A stretch of DNA of 64,000 bases. Source: Sipunculus nudus. Taxonomy: Eukaryota > Annelida > Sipuncula > Golfingiida > Sipunculidae. This document shows, piece by piece, positions 22,979 through 35,200 of this stretch. Both the position numbers and the translations under genes were made by a program. A model generated the notes under the pieces. The model was not told where the DNA came from. It worked only from the letters and a program-made list of their open reading frames with translations, and searched no databases. The first letter of the stretch is position 1. Every line of letters begins with the position of its first letter. The stretch is from NCBI GenBank assembly GCA_026874595.1, contig CM049306.1, forward strand, positions 3,428,019-3,492,018. The letters are read 5' to 3'.

Positions 22979-23816
22979 TAATAAGGGTAAGAGGCCAGTA
23001 TTAGTTTTATGATTTATGAGGTTTTGTCTGTAAACCCCTCACATAAAACCACTTTGTAATAATTACTCGTCCTTTAGGCAGCTTAGTATGTCATTATTAT
23101 AATCATGTTGTTTAAACACAAATGCTATAACTGTCTTGTGTGAAACACCAGTGTTATGTGTGGTTTAAACACCAGTGTTATAAACACATGGTTATAAACA
23201 CCAGATCTTAAGCTTTTCTGTTACAGCTGCCTATCTACACCATTCCTTTAATTATCCATTAATTCCACAGATATGTGCTTACATCACACTTTCTATGTTA
23301 TACGAGAACTTTTGATATCTTATTGGAAACCAGTTTATCCTTTGTAAATTGATGATAATAATCCTATAGTCTCCTTAACTTTCAGAGGTCAGAGGACTTA
23401 CTTGGAAAGCTGACATTGAGACAACCAGCAACATGTCATTAATGCTAGAGAAATGTGGGTGGTGCAATGTGCCATATTTAGTTGGTGCTGTATAGTTTCA
23501 TAGTCACATGATATATTGAGGACCATGCTTTACAGGATCAGGGATTAAGTTTCATAGTCACGTGTTATATTGAGGACCATGCTTTACAGGATCAGGGATT
23601 AAGTTTCATAGTCAAGTGTTATATTGAGGACCATGCTTTACAGGATCAGGGAATAGCACATGGTACTTTGCAGTCAGAGTTAATTTTTAATGAGGAAGCT
23701 GGCTGTAAGACCTGCTGGTATAGACAGAGATTGTACACTAAGTCTGTGGGCTGCTATATGCTGCCAGTATGATTTTATTATGATTTGCTCATGTAAATTG
23801 ATGTCTAATGAATAAA
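22979..23816 (+). other. Probable PGM3 3' untranslated region with poly(A) signal
   Basis: The sequence after the TAG ends in AATAAA at 23,811-23,816, the first good poly(A) signal downstream. A GGTAAGAG just after the stop (about 22,984) and a TTTCAG near 23,385 could bound a 3' UTR intron; this is a guess. A 54-bp unit starting GTTTCATAGTCA is present three times at 23,495-23,656. Confidence 0.6.
23495..23656 (+). repeat. 54-bp tandem repeat, 3 copies, in the PGM3 3' UTR
   Basis: Copies begin at 23,495, 23,549 and 23,603 and differ at only a few bases (TCACATGATAT, TCACGTGTTAT, TCAAGTGTTAT). The copies lie upstream of the presumed poly(A) signal and so would be transcribed. Confidence 0.9.
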
Positions 23817-25241
23817 GCTTTTAGAAACATAAACTGTGATATGTCCATATTCCAGTTTAGTATATTAAGAAGTTGGCATATTCATGTTAGTATTTCTGTA
23901 GCACTAGCTGGACATCAGAATGATAAATAGATGCTTTTTGCTCTCTTGCATAAAACTCTGACGTACATATCACTGATCAGCAATTAGATATGCAATATGT
24001 ACAAAGTAAATTAAATGTGACCACAAGCCTATCATGATCACAATGTATTTTCTTCCTGAAATGCTGTAAATCTACAGAAAACACACAAAGGTTTCCATTC
24101 CTATGTTGACAGCTAGACTATTTCATAAGTGGTAAGTGGTCTGATGGAAAGTAGGTGTTGTGATGCATCAGGATTAACCAAGGTTTACATCAAAAGATAG
24201 GTATACAAATGTGCATCCATAGTAATACATGTGGGCATGGCTAACCAAAGAGACCACGGTTTAAGGCAATAGAGGTGTCAGGTAGTAGTGAATTATAATT
24301 GTTGTTGGGGACCAAGGTTTTACTGTGAATCCAGTATAGAAGCATGTTACAACATGAGGTCAGATTCTCAATAAAATAACAGATGATTTATTATGCAAGT
24401 CAGTATGTTATCCTGCCATAATTAAGACTTAATACACAGAGTGTAGATTCTGTGATTATTTTTACTTGAATTTTTCTGACCTTGTTCGTTATCACCGTTG
24501 AAGAGTGGAATGTGTAAGTTAATAAAGAGCCGGGTGATCAGAACAACATTGCAACATGTGCACATACAAAAGTTTTGTGTTTGAATCATTAGAATCTGTG
24601 AGGTAGGGCAGTTTACCAACTCTGGTTTATATTTTTCGAGCTACCTCCTAGTCACATTTTCTTGGTTAACCAGCACCACACAGGTAGTCACTTAGTCTGA
24701 CTTGGTGGCCAAGGGAGAACTGGATGTACTTTGATACTGGGTTGGCAGGTCAGCACTTCTTAACACATGAAAACATATTCAACAAATTTTCCACTGTTTA
24801 GGTAAACAAGACTGGTACTATGCCAAACATGATTAGAGGGGACAACATTCATTGAAACACACTATATATTTACAACTGATTGTAAAATAATGTAAAATAA
24901 ACCTGTATACACCATGTGTTCCTTTGTTCACGTGTTTCATTTGTCAGCTGACTCAAAGTCATCTAGACAGTAAGGATTGGTTTTTCTGGGTTGTCTGTCC
25001 AGCCTGCCTTTAGGAGGCTACTGTTTATTTATACTTTACCTAGACACTAGATCACCTTTGAAGATTCAGAAAACGATACATGCCTTTGAGCAGCCTTCAC
25101 ACACTGATATATCCCGTGTTCAGGGTTGTTGGATGAATACTTTGCTTCCAGTCATATAAGTGATAAAATGCCTTGTTCCCTGAAGGTGGCGTGGCCATCC
25201 CTCAATCTGTCCGTCACACATTTGTTAATGCAATTACTAAA
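23817..25241. other. Intergenic, no recognised feature
   Basis: AT-rich DNA between the PGM3 poly(A) signal and the repeat at 25.2 kb. Only short open frames without family resemblance; no RNA gene seen. Confidence 0.6.
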
Positions 25242-25640
25242 AAAGAATATGAGGTACAGTCACCAAACTTTCAGCATTGATGCACCTTATAGAGGGCTAG
25301 GTCAAGTTTCAACATGGATGACCTTGACATATTTTTCAAGGTCACAGAGGCAATAATGCTTAAATGATGTTAACACAATAGCCTGAAAAGAATTTGAGGT
25401 AAGGTCACCAAGCTTGCAGCATTGATGCACCTTATCAAGGGCTAGATAGAGTTCAAACATGGATGACCTTGATGCATTTTTCAGCAGTGATAATGCTAAA
25501 ATGATGTTAACACAATAACACAAAAAGAATTTGAGGCACAGTCACCAAACTTGCAGCATTGACGCACCTCATGAAGGGCTAGGTCAAGTTTGAATATGGA
25601 TGAAAATGGAGTTTTCAAGGTCACAGAGGTAATCTTTGTG
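25242..25640 (+). repeat. ~140-bp repeat, 3 copies, with TGACCT/AGGTCA half sites
   Basis: Units begin at about 25,242, 25,386 and 25,523 (AAAGAAT-TGAGG ... TCACCAAACTT-CAGCATTGA). The first holds TGACCTTGA and TCAAGGTCA as a 9-bp inverted repeat about 8 bp apart. Dispersed-repeat sequence, not coding. Confidence 0.8.
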
Positions 25641-26705
25641 TGTGACATTGGCTGATCCCAAATTTCCTACATGTATTCACAATTTTTTTTCTAAATATGT
25701 CCACATCAGGCAGGGGACCTTCTTGAACAGATAAACTTTTCCTTTGTTTATTTCTTTATTTCTTGTTTATATTTCTGTCACCATGCACATTATGAAGGTT
25801 ATACGTCAAATTATTCAGAATATTTCTTGGCTGGGTTTTGGAGGGTTCATTTGTTGAGGGAAAAAACCGAAGATCAGGAAGAAAGACAGTATTTATGAAA
25901 GGGATATAAATGTGGTTGAGATAAAGACTGAAACGGTAAGCTGTAACTTGGTTTCCTAACTTCAGTTACTGTTATTAGAGAAAATGTGGAGATTGTAATA
26001 TGTTCATTGAGAAAGGTGTGAGAGTAGGAACCCCATCTCAAGTATGGTATAACGAATGTAAAGCTTAATGTATGGGAACAATCTGAATTGTCAACGTGTC
26101 TCATTCTGACAAAATGAAAAAGGAGGGAGCACGATTTGCTTCTCCCAACTTCTACAGTGCGATTATGGTGACCGCCAAGGCATGCAATGTGGTGCAGGGT
26201 TGGTCTTGTTGAGATCCAGTGGATGAAATTGTTGGGTGGTACTACATGAATCTTTAACTCTATTGAGTCCTGACATTTGTGATTGTGAAATTCTACTCTC
26301 CTTGGGTTGAACTGTGGCCTTTGTCTTAAATTATTCTGGCTATTATATTCTTTACTATGGGTTAAAAGTCTCACTGGCTATTCTAACTCTACACTTTTTC
26401 TGACAACCCTTCTGGATCCAGTAAACTGTTCTGCTTTCCGTTGGACGGCAAGGTCAAGGCGCATTGGGTCTTGTCACATGGCCACCCATATAAAACTGTC
26501 TAGACAAAACCAAAATGAGACCACTTGAGTGGGTGGTAAACGAACGAAAGTTTTCATTGAATACTGGTTGTACTGCGCCAGTAACCTATGTTAGCCTACC
26601 TCATTTTAAACCTCTGAGAACAAAACATTCTCTTGGAACCCCACAGGTCATACAAATACTTATTTAAACTTTTCATTGCCGGAAGACAAACTCCAGATCG
26701 TTTTT
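25641..26705. other. Intergenic, unidentified
   Basis: A 166-codon open frame lies on the minus strand at 25,874-26,374. It has no domain I recognise, is His/Ser-rich and lacks a signal peptide. I do not call it a gene. The rest shows nothing. Confidence 0.4.
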
Positions 26706-28456
26706 AGCTCAGCTGACTGAAAGTCATCTGAGCTATAGCGATCACTCTTTGTCCGTCTGTCTGTCTGTCCGTCGCTCTGTCCGTCTGTCCGTCTGTCTGT
26801 CTGTTAACCAGGCACAAATCGTAACAACTGGACCTAGAATCTTCTACTTGACATGCTGAGAGGCCCATGAAAAGTCTCCTTAAAAACTTGAAATTAGGTC
26901 TCTGTTACCCATAACCTCTGAGCTATGGGGCTCCGAAGTACCCCCCAGAATAATGGAAAATTTGATTCAAAAGCTCCAGTATCTGAACAACTATTGCATT
27001 GATCACCATGATTCTTTGCATGGATATTGATCATGGAATGTTTCATCAGTTTCTGCAGTCTGGTGGCGCCACCTGTATTTTTTTTATTTTTACGAATTTT
27101 TTTCTCTATTTTTGAGACCTCATAAGATGTGGTCATCTGTTAACATGGCACAAATCGTAACAACTGGACCTAGAATCTTCTACTTGACATGCTGAGAGGC
27201 CCATGAAAAGTCTCCTTAAAAACTTGAAATTAGGTCTCTGTTACCCATAACCTCTGAGCTATGGGGCTCCGAAGTACCCCCCAGAATAATGGAAAATTTG
27301 ATACAAAAGCTCAAGTATCTGAACAATTATTATATTGATCACCATGATTCTTTGCATGGATATTGATCATGAAATGTTTCATCAGTTTCTGCATTCTGGT
27401 GGCGCCACCTGTATTTTTTCAATTTTTAGCTCAGCTGACTGAAAGTCATCTGAGCTGTAGGGATCACCTTTTGTCCGTCGTCCGTCCGGCCATCCAGGCG
27501 TCTGTCTGTTAACAGGGCACAAATCGTAACCGCTAGACCGGGAATCTTCTTACTTGAAATCCTGGGAGGTCTATGGAAATTCTCCTTGTAAACCTGAAAT
27601 TAGGTCACTGTGGCCTATATTCTTCGAGCTATGGGGTTCTGAAGTACCCCCCAGAATAATGCAAAATTTATTACAAAAGCTCAAGTATCTGAACAACTAA
27701 TGCATTAATCACCATGATTCTTTGCATGGATATTGATCATGGAGTGTTTCATCAATTTCTGGAGATTGGTGGCGCCACCTATATTTTTTTTATTTTTTAC
27801 GATTTTTTTTCTCTACTTTTGTGATCTTTAAACATTTGGTCATCTGTAAACAGGGCACAAATCATAATGACTGGACCTAGAATCTTCTGTCCTCACCTCC
27901 AGGAAAGCCCATAAAAGGTCTACATGGAAACCCGAAATAAGGTCCCTGTTACCCATATCCTTCATGCTCTGGGGCTCCGAAGTACTCCCCAGAATAAAGA
28001 TTTGGTCATCTGTTAACAGAGCACAAATTATAATGACTTGACCTAGAATCTCCTTTCTTGATATGCTGGGAGGCCCCTGAAAAGTCTCCTTGTGCACCTG
28101 AAATTACATCTCTGTTACCCATATCCTTCATCCTATGCGGCTTTGAAATACCCCCCAGAATAAACATTTGGATTTGTTAACAGGGCACAAATCATAATAA
28201 CTGGACCTAGAATTTTATTTTTTGACATGCTGGGAGACCCCTGAAAAGTCATCTTGTAAACCTTGAAAATAGGTGTCTGTTACCCATATCCTTCATGCTA
28301 CAGAGCTCCATAGTACCCAATGAATATTGGATGAATTTATACAAAAGGTCAAGTTTGGAAAAAGTATTTCATTCAAATTTGACATTCAGATGATAAAATT
28401 ACTTTTGTCAATGTCTCCCTGGTCAGCTGAGCGTCATGACCCCTGGGTCACTTGTT
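26706..28456 (+). mobile_element. Old, internally duplicated cluster of the AGCTCAG element
   Basis: Two 5' ends (AGCTCAGCTGACTGAAAGTC at 26,706 and 27,428), each followed by GTCC/GTCT tracts, and one 3' end (GACCCCTGGGTC then ACTTGTT, 28,438-28,456). The body is made of repeated blocks (CACAAATCGTAACAACTGGA; ATGGGGCTCCGAAGTACCCC) with a ~325-bp duplication (26.8-27.1 and 27.14-27.4 kb) and shorter later copies. No coding capacity. More diverged than the copies in NPRL2, hence older. Confidence 0.8.
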
Positions 28457-28505
28457 AACAACCTAACGTAATACAGAGCTGACTGATACACCGAGGAGGT
28501 TAAAA

Positions 28506-28862
28506 ATGAGACTAAATATTAGTCTAAAATTAATAATTTTAACATCCTTGATTAATCCGACTGCTCACTCACCATCATTAACATCGCACCACAGGAAAGA
28601 AGGCTTCACCATGCATAGTCCAAAGACTTCCAGATTAACACCGTTCACACTGAAGGAGTATCAGCAAGTTCATCTCCCTAAACACAACTCCAGCAGTCCT
28701 GGCACCGGCGAATCGACAGAAGCAAGATGGTGTTATCTTCCCCAACAATTCGCAAGTGTGGCATTCGGAGATGACGAATGTATTGTTGACCAGTATTGGA
28801 ACAAGTTTAAAACTATGGAACCTGAAACACAATCCGAAAGACGTGCGCTTATCAGATACTAG
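28506..28862 (+). CDS. Open reading frame with signal-peptide-like start, unidentified
   Basis: 118 codons. The N-terminus has a charged start then a hydrophobic stretch (LKLIILTSLI) and a polar AHS region like a secretory signal; the rest has no family resemblance I can name. No clear donor follows. It sits in a less AT-rich stretch (28.5-31.2 kb) with other broken coding-like fragments (for example 29,368-29,550 and around 30,230-30,390). It could be a degraded gene of an integrated element or a chance frame. Confidence 0.25.
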   Translation: MRLNISLKLIILTSLINPTAHSPSLTSHHRKEGFTMHSPKTSRLTPFTLKEYQQVHLPKHNSSSPGTGESTEARWCYLPQQFASVAFGDDECIVDQYWNKFKTMEPETQSERRALIRY

Positions 28863-30960
28863 CAAGTTCCGACTCAATTCCTCAGGAAATCTCGGGCTGA
28901 GAATCTCAGGATATCTGCAAAATGGATCAAGCACTATAAGGGCTGCAGCTGGACCGATTTCCTCTTGGCACTACCTTGACTCCTCTTAAGCCAATATCAG
29001 AATACACCAAAACTGACCACGGCAATTTTGAAGTCCTATAACTGATCCAACCCGCATACAACATGGTGGTGTCCACAATTACACTACAGTCTGGCACGCC
29101 TGCACGAAAGTCGTGTTTTTGAGGGAGGTGGGGGTTTTGGGTCTTGTAAGCCACACAAATGTATCCACCTAGCGTCCTATAGATTATTTTCCCCATGCAT
29201 GTAGAGAAATTAATATTGACATCAGCTTCCATATCATGGAAGCTCTGACCCTTTCCTCTCTATCTCAGTTAACGGCTTCGGGTTGACTGTAGTTGATGGG
29301 TTCATATACCATTCTGCCTCTGATATGATCGCATGCAGCATCCAAACCCTACCAATTTTACCTGTATGTGATTAAAAATGAGACAAGGAAAGTGGAGCTT
29401 GAACAATATATTAACAGTTTGGTGGAAAGCATGGTCCCTTGGGAACCTTATAATTCCAGCCTAAATTATAAAACGGATACCAACTCTGATGTCACACATC
29501 AGCGGTATTTGTTGAGCTTTGTGGCGTTAAATAGGGTGCTGGACCTGTGACTGTAAGATTGTGGGTTCGCGTTTAATTCTTGATCCTGGACGGCAGGCAA
29601 ACGAAGAACGAACAACCTTCTAACACCTATCATGGCTGTTTTGGTTGTATGCTCCCTAAGGAGCTGAGAAATGTACAAGATTATTAAAGTATTAATTCGG
29701 GTGAGACTGACATGGTCGATGATACCAGACTATAAACTCCCACCTTTTACTTTTATTTTTTACGACATCCTATTGTCCTTGTGGGAGGTGAGTGTAATGC
29801 CACAAGGCATTAGAGATAATTCGTCTCAGTCTTGAGGCCGAGACTAACCAAGAACGAATGGGAGACCAAACACGCTACTTTGATCACTAAGGTTACCAGT
29901 CTTACATTCTAGACATCCTCCTCTACGGGAACTACACATGGACAACAAACTCAAGACGAGACAAAGCTGAATATCTACCATGAGATGTTCCAAGAATAAA
30001 TTCATCACATGGAAAGACGAGATCAACAACTCCAGGATCCCTAGCAGATGCGTTCCACCAACTATCAGGTGCTTATTGGCTCTGCCAGGTTAAAGAGTCG
30101 AAAAAGGCCGGATCCCTATAAGGATATATTGTATTGCAACCATTAGCATGCTCAATAGACAATAAACAGTCCCTCGCCGAGATGCAAGGAGTCGTACAAA
30201 GTCGACCTCAAGTAAGCACACCTTGACATGAAAACATGGGAGGACACGACTTCGAACAGCCGATCTTTGAGGCGTACAGTGAGAGAGGGGCTAAAACAGC
30301 TAATGACTATTGCAGTAAGAAAAGAGTGCTGAAGATGCAAGATGAGAGGGTGACATATCAAGATAAGAACTCAGCCTGCGTCTGCGGGGACTGAAGTAGG
30401 ATCTGTCACCCACAGATACGTGTATATACAGTTTTCACAGACGTTGGGTTGGCGTTGGGGCCGTCGTTGGTGATATTTAATAGAATTATCCACATGTTTC
30501 TGATATCTTGAGGCGAATAACGGAAAATAAGGCAGGCTGATATTCATATACAACGTCGTGGGTCAGTTTTATCTTTATCGATTTCCTTTTTTCTTTTTAT
30601 GTGAATTGCAGCTGAAAATAAGGACCAGAACAGCAATGGTGCTGAAGTCAGGTAATGCTCGCGGAAAGAACACTGTGAGGGCAGTCAGTTCAGTGTGGTG
30701 TAGCCTTCTCCCGTCCGCTTGAAAAATGAAGGCAGCGACCTGTGGCTCTATGTTTACAACAGAGCCACAACTGGGTCTCTCTCTCTCCCTCTCTCTCTGC
30801 TTCTTTTAAAGGGACATAATCAGGAGCAATATTATTCCTATTCTTTCACTCTATCAGTTCAGTTTTGCTTTATACAAAAGTTTCCTAGTAGATCCATTCC
30901 ACCACACACTCTCATTTTCTCGCATACGACTGCTTAATACATTGTTTTATCCCTGCGTGT
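28863..30960. other. Coding-like but broken intergenic stretch
   Basis: Base composition is more balanced than the flanks. Reading-frame fragments on the + strand are separated by stops. An exon-like segment at 30,610-30,651 has a strong polypyrimidine tract and GCAG before it and CAG/GTAATG after it. A tRNA-like B-box string (GTGGGTTCGCG) occurs near 29,560. None of these is identified. Confidence 0.3.
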
Positions 30961-31029
30961 TGGTAAACACAGTCTGTTTACCATAACAAGGCCGCGTGAC
31001 CGGAGGTTCGATTAAGGAGCAACACGCGG
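30955..31029 (+). repeat. tRNA-like hairpin cluster (degenerate tRNA or SINE head)
   Basis: GCGTGTT at about 30,955 pairs with AACACGC at about 31,021-31,027, enclosing 59 nt, so the total is 73 nt as in a tRNA. Inside are a perfect hairpin GGTAAACA/TGTTTACC and a B-box-like GGTTCGATT. The T-stem does not pair, so a working tRNA is unlikely; a tRNA-derived repeat head is more plausible. Confidence 0.3.
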
Positions 31030-31059
31030 TGTTTCAGCCAGCGGGAACATGTATCAAAT

Positions 31060-32192
31060 TTTTTTTTTAGCCAGTCAGTCGGGGCTTCTCCTGATTGGCA
31101 CGTGTTGTGGCTCCGTGCAGCATACGGCCCAACGCACTCTGTTTATGTTTACAACTGCGATCGCGCCCGGTTTACTGTTTTTAACACTCGTTTACAGGAG
31201 TAAGCAAACGGTTTCAAGGCAATTTTTTGGCAGGTACATATCTATTTTAAAGGGAAGAAGCTATGCTTCGTGTTAACTCAACATGCTTTATAGGTAATTG
31301 GGCCCCTTTAAAGGTCCCTTAGGCCTTCATTTATCTGATTTTGTTAACACAGTGGCATCATGTCATAAAAGCACCAGGAAAATATAATTAAATTGAGGTT
31401 TTAGGTTTATTAGCATTGTTCTGGTATATTATGAATATCCAGTTGTAGGCCTACAAAAAAACACGGGTTTCCAGTATTTCTGCACGCTTCAGTCCCATTA
31501 ATATATGTCTGCAGGTATACACTTAAGAATTTGTTAACAGCTGCCTTAGCAATTATATTTTCAATAATTTTATTTCTGTGCAAATTCTTATTAACAAACA
31601 AAAAAATGCCAAAATCTGAAAGAAATCGGCTTGATCTAAAGTGTCATGACACGTTTGTACACTTCCATTTGCAAGTATCTGCCAAAATCACAAACTGTGG
31701 AAAATATTGCTAGGAATCAACAACACTGAATTTCCTCAAATTTTGCATGGTCACATTGACATATTGAGCTTTTCTTATTAATTGTTTATCCAGAAATGTG
31801 GCGCCACCAGCTGTGAGCTAATTTTTTTTCCGTATACTTGTGATATCCAGCAGTAGTCATTATTTAAAATACTCACTCAAAATAAATAACTTAAAGCTAA
31901 ACAGGATCTGAGCAGTTTAGTGAATTTGGTAAAATTCCATCACATTAACAAAATGTATGAGCACACATGCGCTTTGAATTCACACAGTATATCCTTTGAA
32001 GGTTTAATTATTGGAGTAATTTTTGCGCTATGGGTATTTGAAAATGTCTCTGATCCTATTCCATAATATATTTTAAAAAGTTCATCAAGTGAGAGTCAGA
32101 CGTTCGGTCAATTTTAACGGAAATGTCATTTTCTCCAGGCATTTACAGGTAGTAGTGTCCTCTATCGGGTCATCCTTGTTCTCCCTTGTGCA
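31060..32192. other. Upstream region of NPRL2
   Basis: AT-rich DNA up to a good acceptor-like string (CTCCCTTGTGCAG, ending 32,193) 44 bp before the NPRL2 start codon. That leaves room for a noncoding first exon further upstream. No TATA box or other promoter element can be assigned. Confidence 0.4.
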
Positions 32193-32237
32193 GGAGACGC
32201 TACTAGCGCCATCAAACGACAGTTAAGCAGACTAAAG

Positions 32238-35200
32238 ATGGAAGAAGACACCGAGGAGATCAAATGTATATTTTTCAGCGAGTTTCATTTGGTCGCCGGA
32301 CCAAAACTAACATATCAGGTAAAAGTTGGCGAATCTCACAAGAATACAGTTCTTGCATCACGTGACATTCGTTCACTGCTGAATAAACTTGACTTAAGTA
32401 AACTGTAAATGGGGATTGAGAATAGTGAGCGATAATGGAGTCAAATGTCTGTTTGACAGTTGAATGTCTGACCAGGTAACAGTGGGTAACACCCATGCAG
32501 TGTTATCGTGTTAATCTAAGTCATTAGATCTATAAGCCATATCGTAGATGCTGTGCTACCATCATATCCCTATTCTTATTAAATAATGCGTCATAATCCG
32601 GTCCCTCTTTTGTTTCTGGTTCTGTTATACTAATATAAATAATAAGTTTGACTTGTAAGTTTGGGGTAGGGGGAGGGGGTTTTCAGGGCGCTACTCTTAA
32701 TAGATAATAGGTCGAATTTTGTTTTTTCTGTGTTCCTGCATCTTCATTAAGACTATTTTATTGTAGTCATATATATCCGTTGCCAACAAAATGGATACCA
32801 GCCCAGTGAGTATATAGGTACAAAAGTACCGCTTGTCTGCTGTTTAAACAAGTGGTACAGCACAGTTTGGTGAGAGTTTACCTCATGGATGGTTGCACAG
32901 AATTGTTCAGATACATTTGGGCAGCATGAAGACACCATATTAGCCCTACATGTTACTATTAATATAGATGCTAAGAAGCCATTGAGACCAAAATTATTGC
33001 CAAATGTTTAGTTTGAACAAAATGATGGGCACTTGGTGTAAAACAAATGAGATCTTGCTGCTTCTCCTTGCAGGCTGTTGGTATCATCTGGTTGTCAGCC
33101 AATTAGAATCTGTCATGGTTGTAAACACTGCAATGTATGACGGCAAGGGTTTTTCTCAAAATGAGGGTATATCCTCTAAAATGAGCTGCTTTAGGAGAGA
33201 CAGGTTCATTTGCATAAATTCCCCACCTTATTTGTATGGAATTCTTAAGTTGGGTCTGTCCAACGATCCGTGAGGTAGACTCTCACCATACCACATTGTA
33301 CGGCTTGTTTAGACAAGCAGGCAAGTGCTACTTTTGTACCTGCCCAGTGAGGAGTGAACAGAGCCAATGTTATTATCCCCATCGCAACGAAGTTGTGAAA
33401 GGGATATAGTAACGCCACTTTTTGTGCATCCGTCTGTCCATCTGTCTGTCTGTCCGAAATTGCCTTGTGGATCAATTTCAAGCCAAACCGTTTGCCCAAT
33501 ATGGCTCACCCGGTCATGGATGAAGAAACCTATCGATTTTGAGGTCACAGGGTCGAAGGTCACGGCCACAGCACCCACTTCTAGAAAAAGCTTGTGGATC
33601 GATTTCAAGCCAAACCGTTTGACCTGAACCTTTTATCTCCCATATATGGCTCACCCACCCATATATGAAGAAACCTATTGAACTTGAGGTCACGGGTAGG
33701 TCATGGCCACAGCACCCACTTCTTGAAAAAGCTTGTGGACCCATTTTAACCAAAACCGTTTGACCTAAACATTTCATCTTGCACATATGGCTCACCCACC
33801 CATGGATGAAGAAACCTATTGATTTTGAGGTTACAGGGTCAAAGGTCACAGCCACAGCACCCAAATCTTGAAAAAGCTTGTGGACTGATTTAAGCCAACA
33901 GCGGATATACTAACTCCTATGGATGTACATCCATCTTTCTGTCTGTCTTCCAATCCGTCTCAGTATACCTTAAGCAAAACCCTTTGACTTAAACATTTCA
34001 TCTTGCAGTTTTGGCTCACCCACCCATGGATGAAGAAACCTATTGATTTTGAGGTCACAGGGACAAAGGTCACAGCCACAGCACCCACATCTTGAAAAAA
34101 GCTTGTGGACCCATTTTAAGCAAAACCGTTTGACCTAAACCTTTCATTTCGCACATATGGCTCACCTGGCCGTGGATGAAGAAACCTATCAATTTTGAGG
34201 TCACGGGGTCAAAGGTCACAGCCATAGCACCCACTTCTTGAAAAAGCTTTTGGATCGATTTCAAGCCAAACAGTTTGACCAAAACCTTTCATCTTGCACA
34301 TATGGCTCACCCACCCATGGATGAAGAAACCTATCGATTATAAGGTCACGGGGTCAAAGGTCACGGCCACAGCACCCACTTCTTGAAAAAGCTTGTGGAC
34401 CCATTTTAAGCAAAACTGTTTGACCTAAACATTTCATCTTGCACATATGGCTCACCCACCCATGGATGTAGAAACCTATTGATTTTGAGGTCACAGGGTC
34501 AAAGGTCACAGCCACAGCACCCACTTCTTGAAAAAGCTTGTGGACCCAAAACCTTTTGACCTAAACCTTTCATCTTGCAAATATGGCTCACCCACCCATA
34601 GATAAAGAAACCTATTGATTTTGAGGTCAGGGGGTCAAAGGTTACGGCCAAAGCACCCACTTCTTGAAAAAGCTTGTGGACCCATTTTAAGCAAACCATT
34701 TGACCTAAATATTTCATCTTGCACATATGGCTTACCCACCCATGGATGAAGAAACCTATAGTTTTTGAGGTCACGGGTCAAAGGTCACGGCCACAGCACC
34801 CACTTCTTGAAAAAGCTTGTGGATCGATTTCAAGCCAAACCGTTTGACCTGAACCTTTTATCTCCCATATATGGCTCACCCACCCATAGATGAAGAAACC
34901 TATCGATTATGAGGTCATGGGGTCAAAGGTCACGGCCACAGCACCCACTTCTTGAAAAAGCTTGTGGACCCATTTTAACCAAAACCGTTTGACCTAAACA
35001 TTTCATCTTGCACATATGGCTCACCCATCCATGGATGAAGAAACCTATTGATTTTGAGGTTACAGGGTCAAAGGTCACAGCCACAGCACCCACTTCTTGA
35101 AAAAGCTTGTGGACTGATTTAAGCCAACAGCGGATATACTAACTCCTATGTTTGTACATCCGTCTTCCTGTCTGTCTTCCCATCCGTCTCAGTATACCTT

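Noticed and set aside
25874-26374. 166-codon minus-strand open frame as a gene
   Set aside because: No recognisable domain, unusual composition, no splice or transcript signals; kept only as a note.
33245-34774. Minus-strand frames with recurring [14 protein letters not shown]
   Set aside because: They arise from the 145-bp tandem units of the foldback element; broken, no start context, same peptide repeated.
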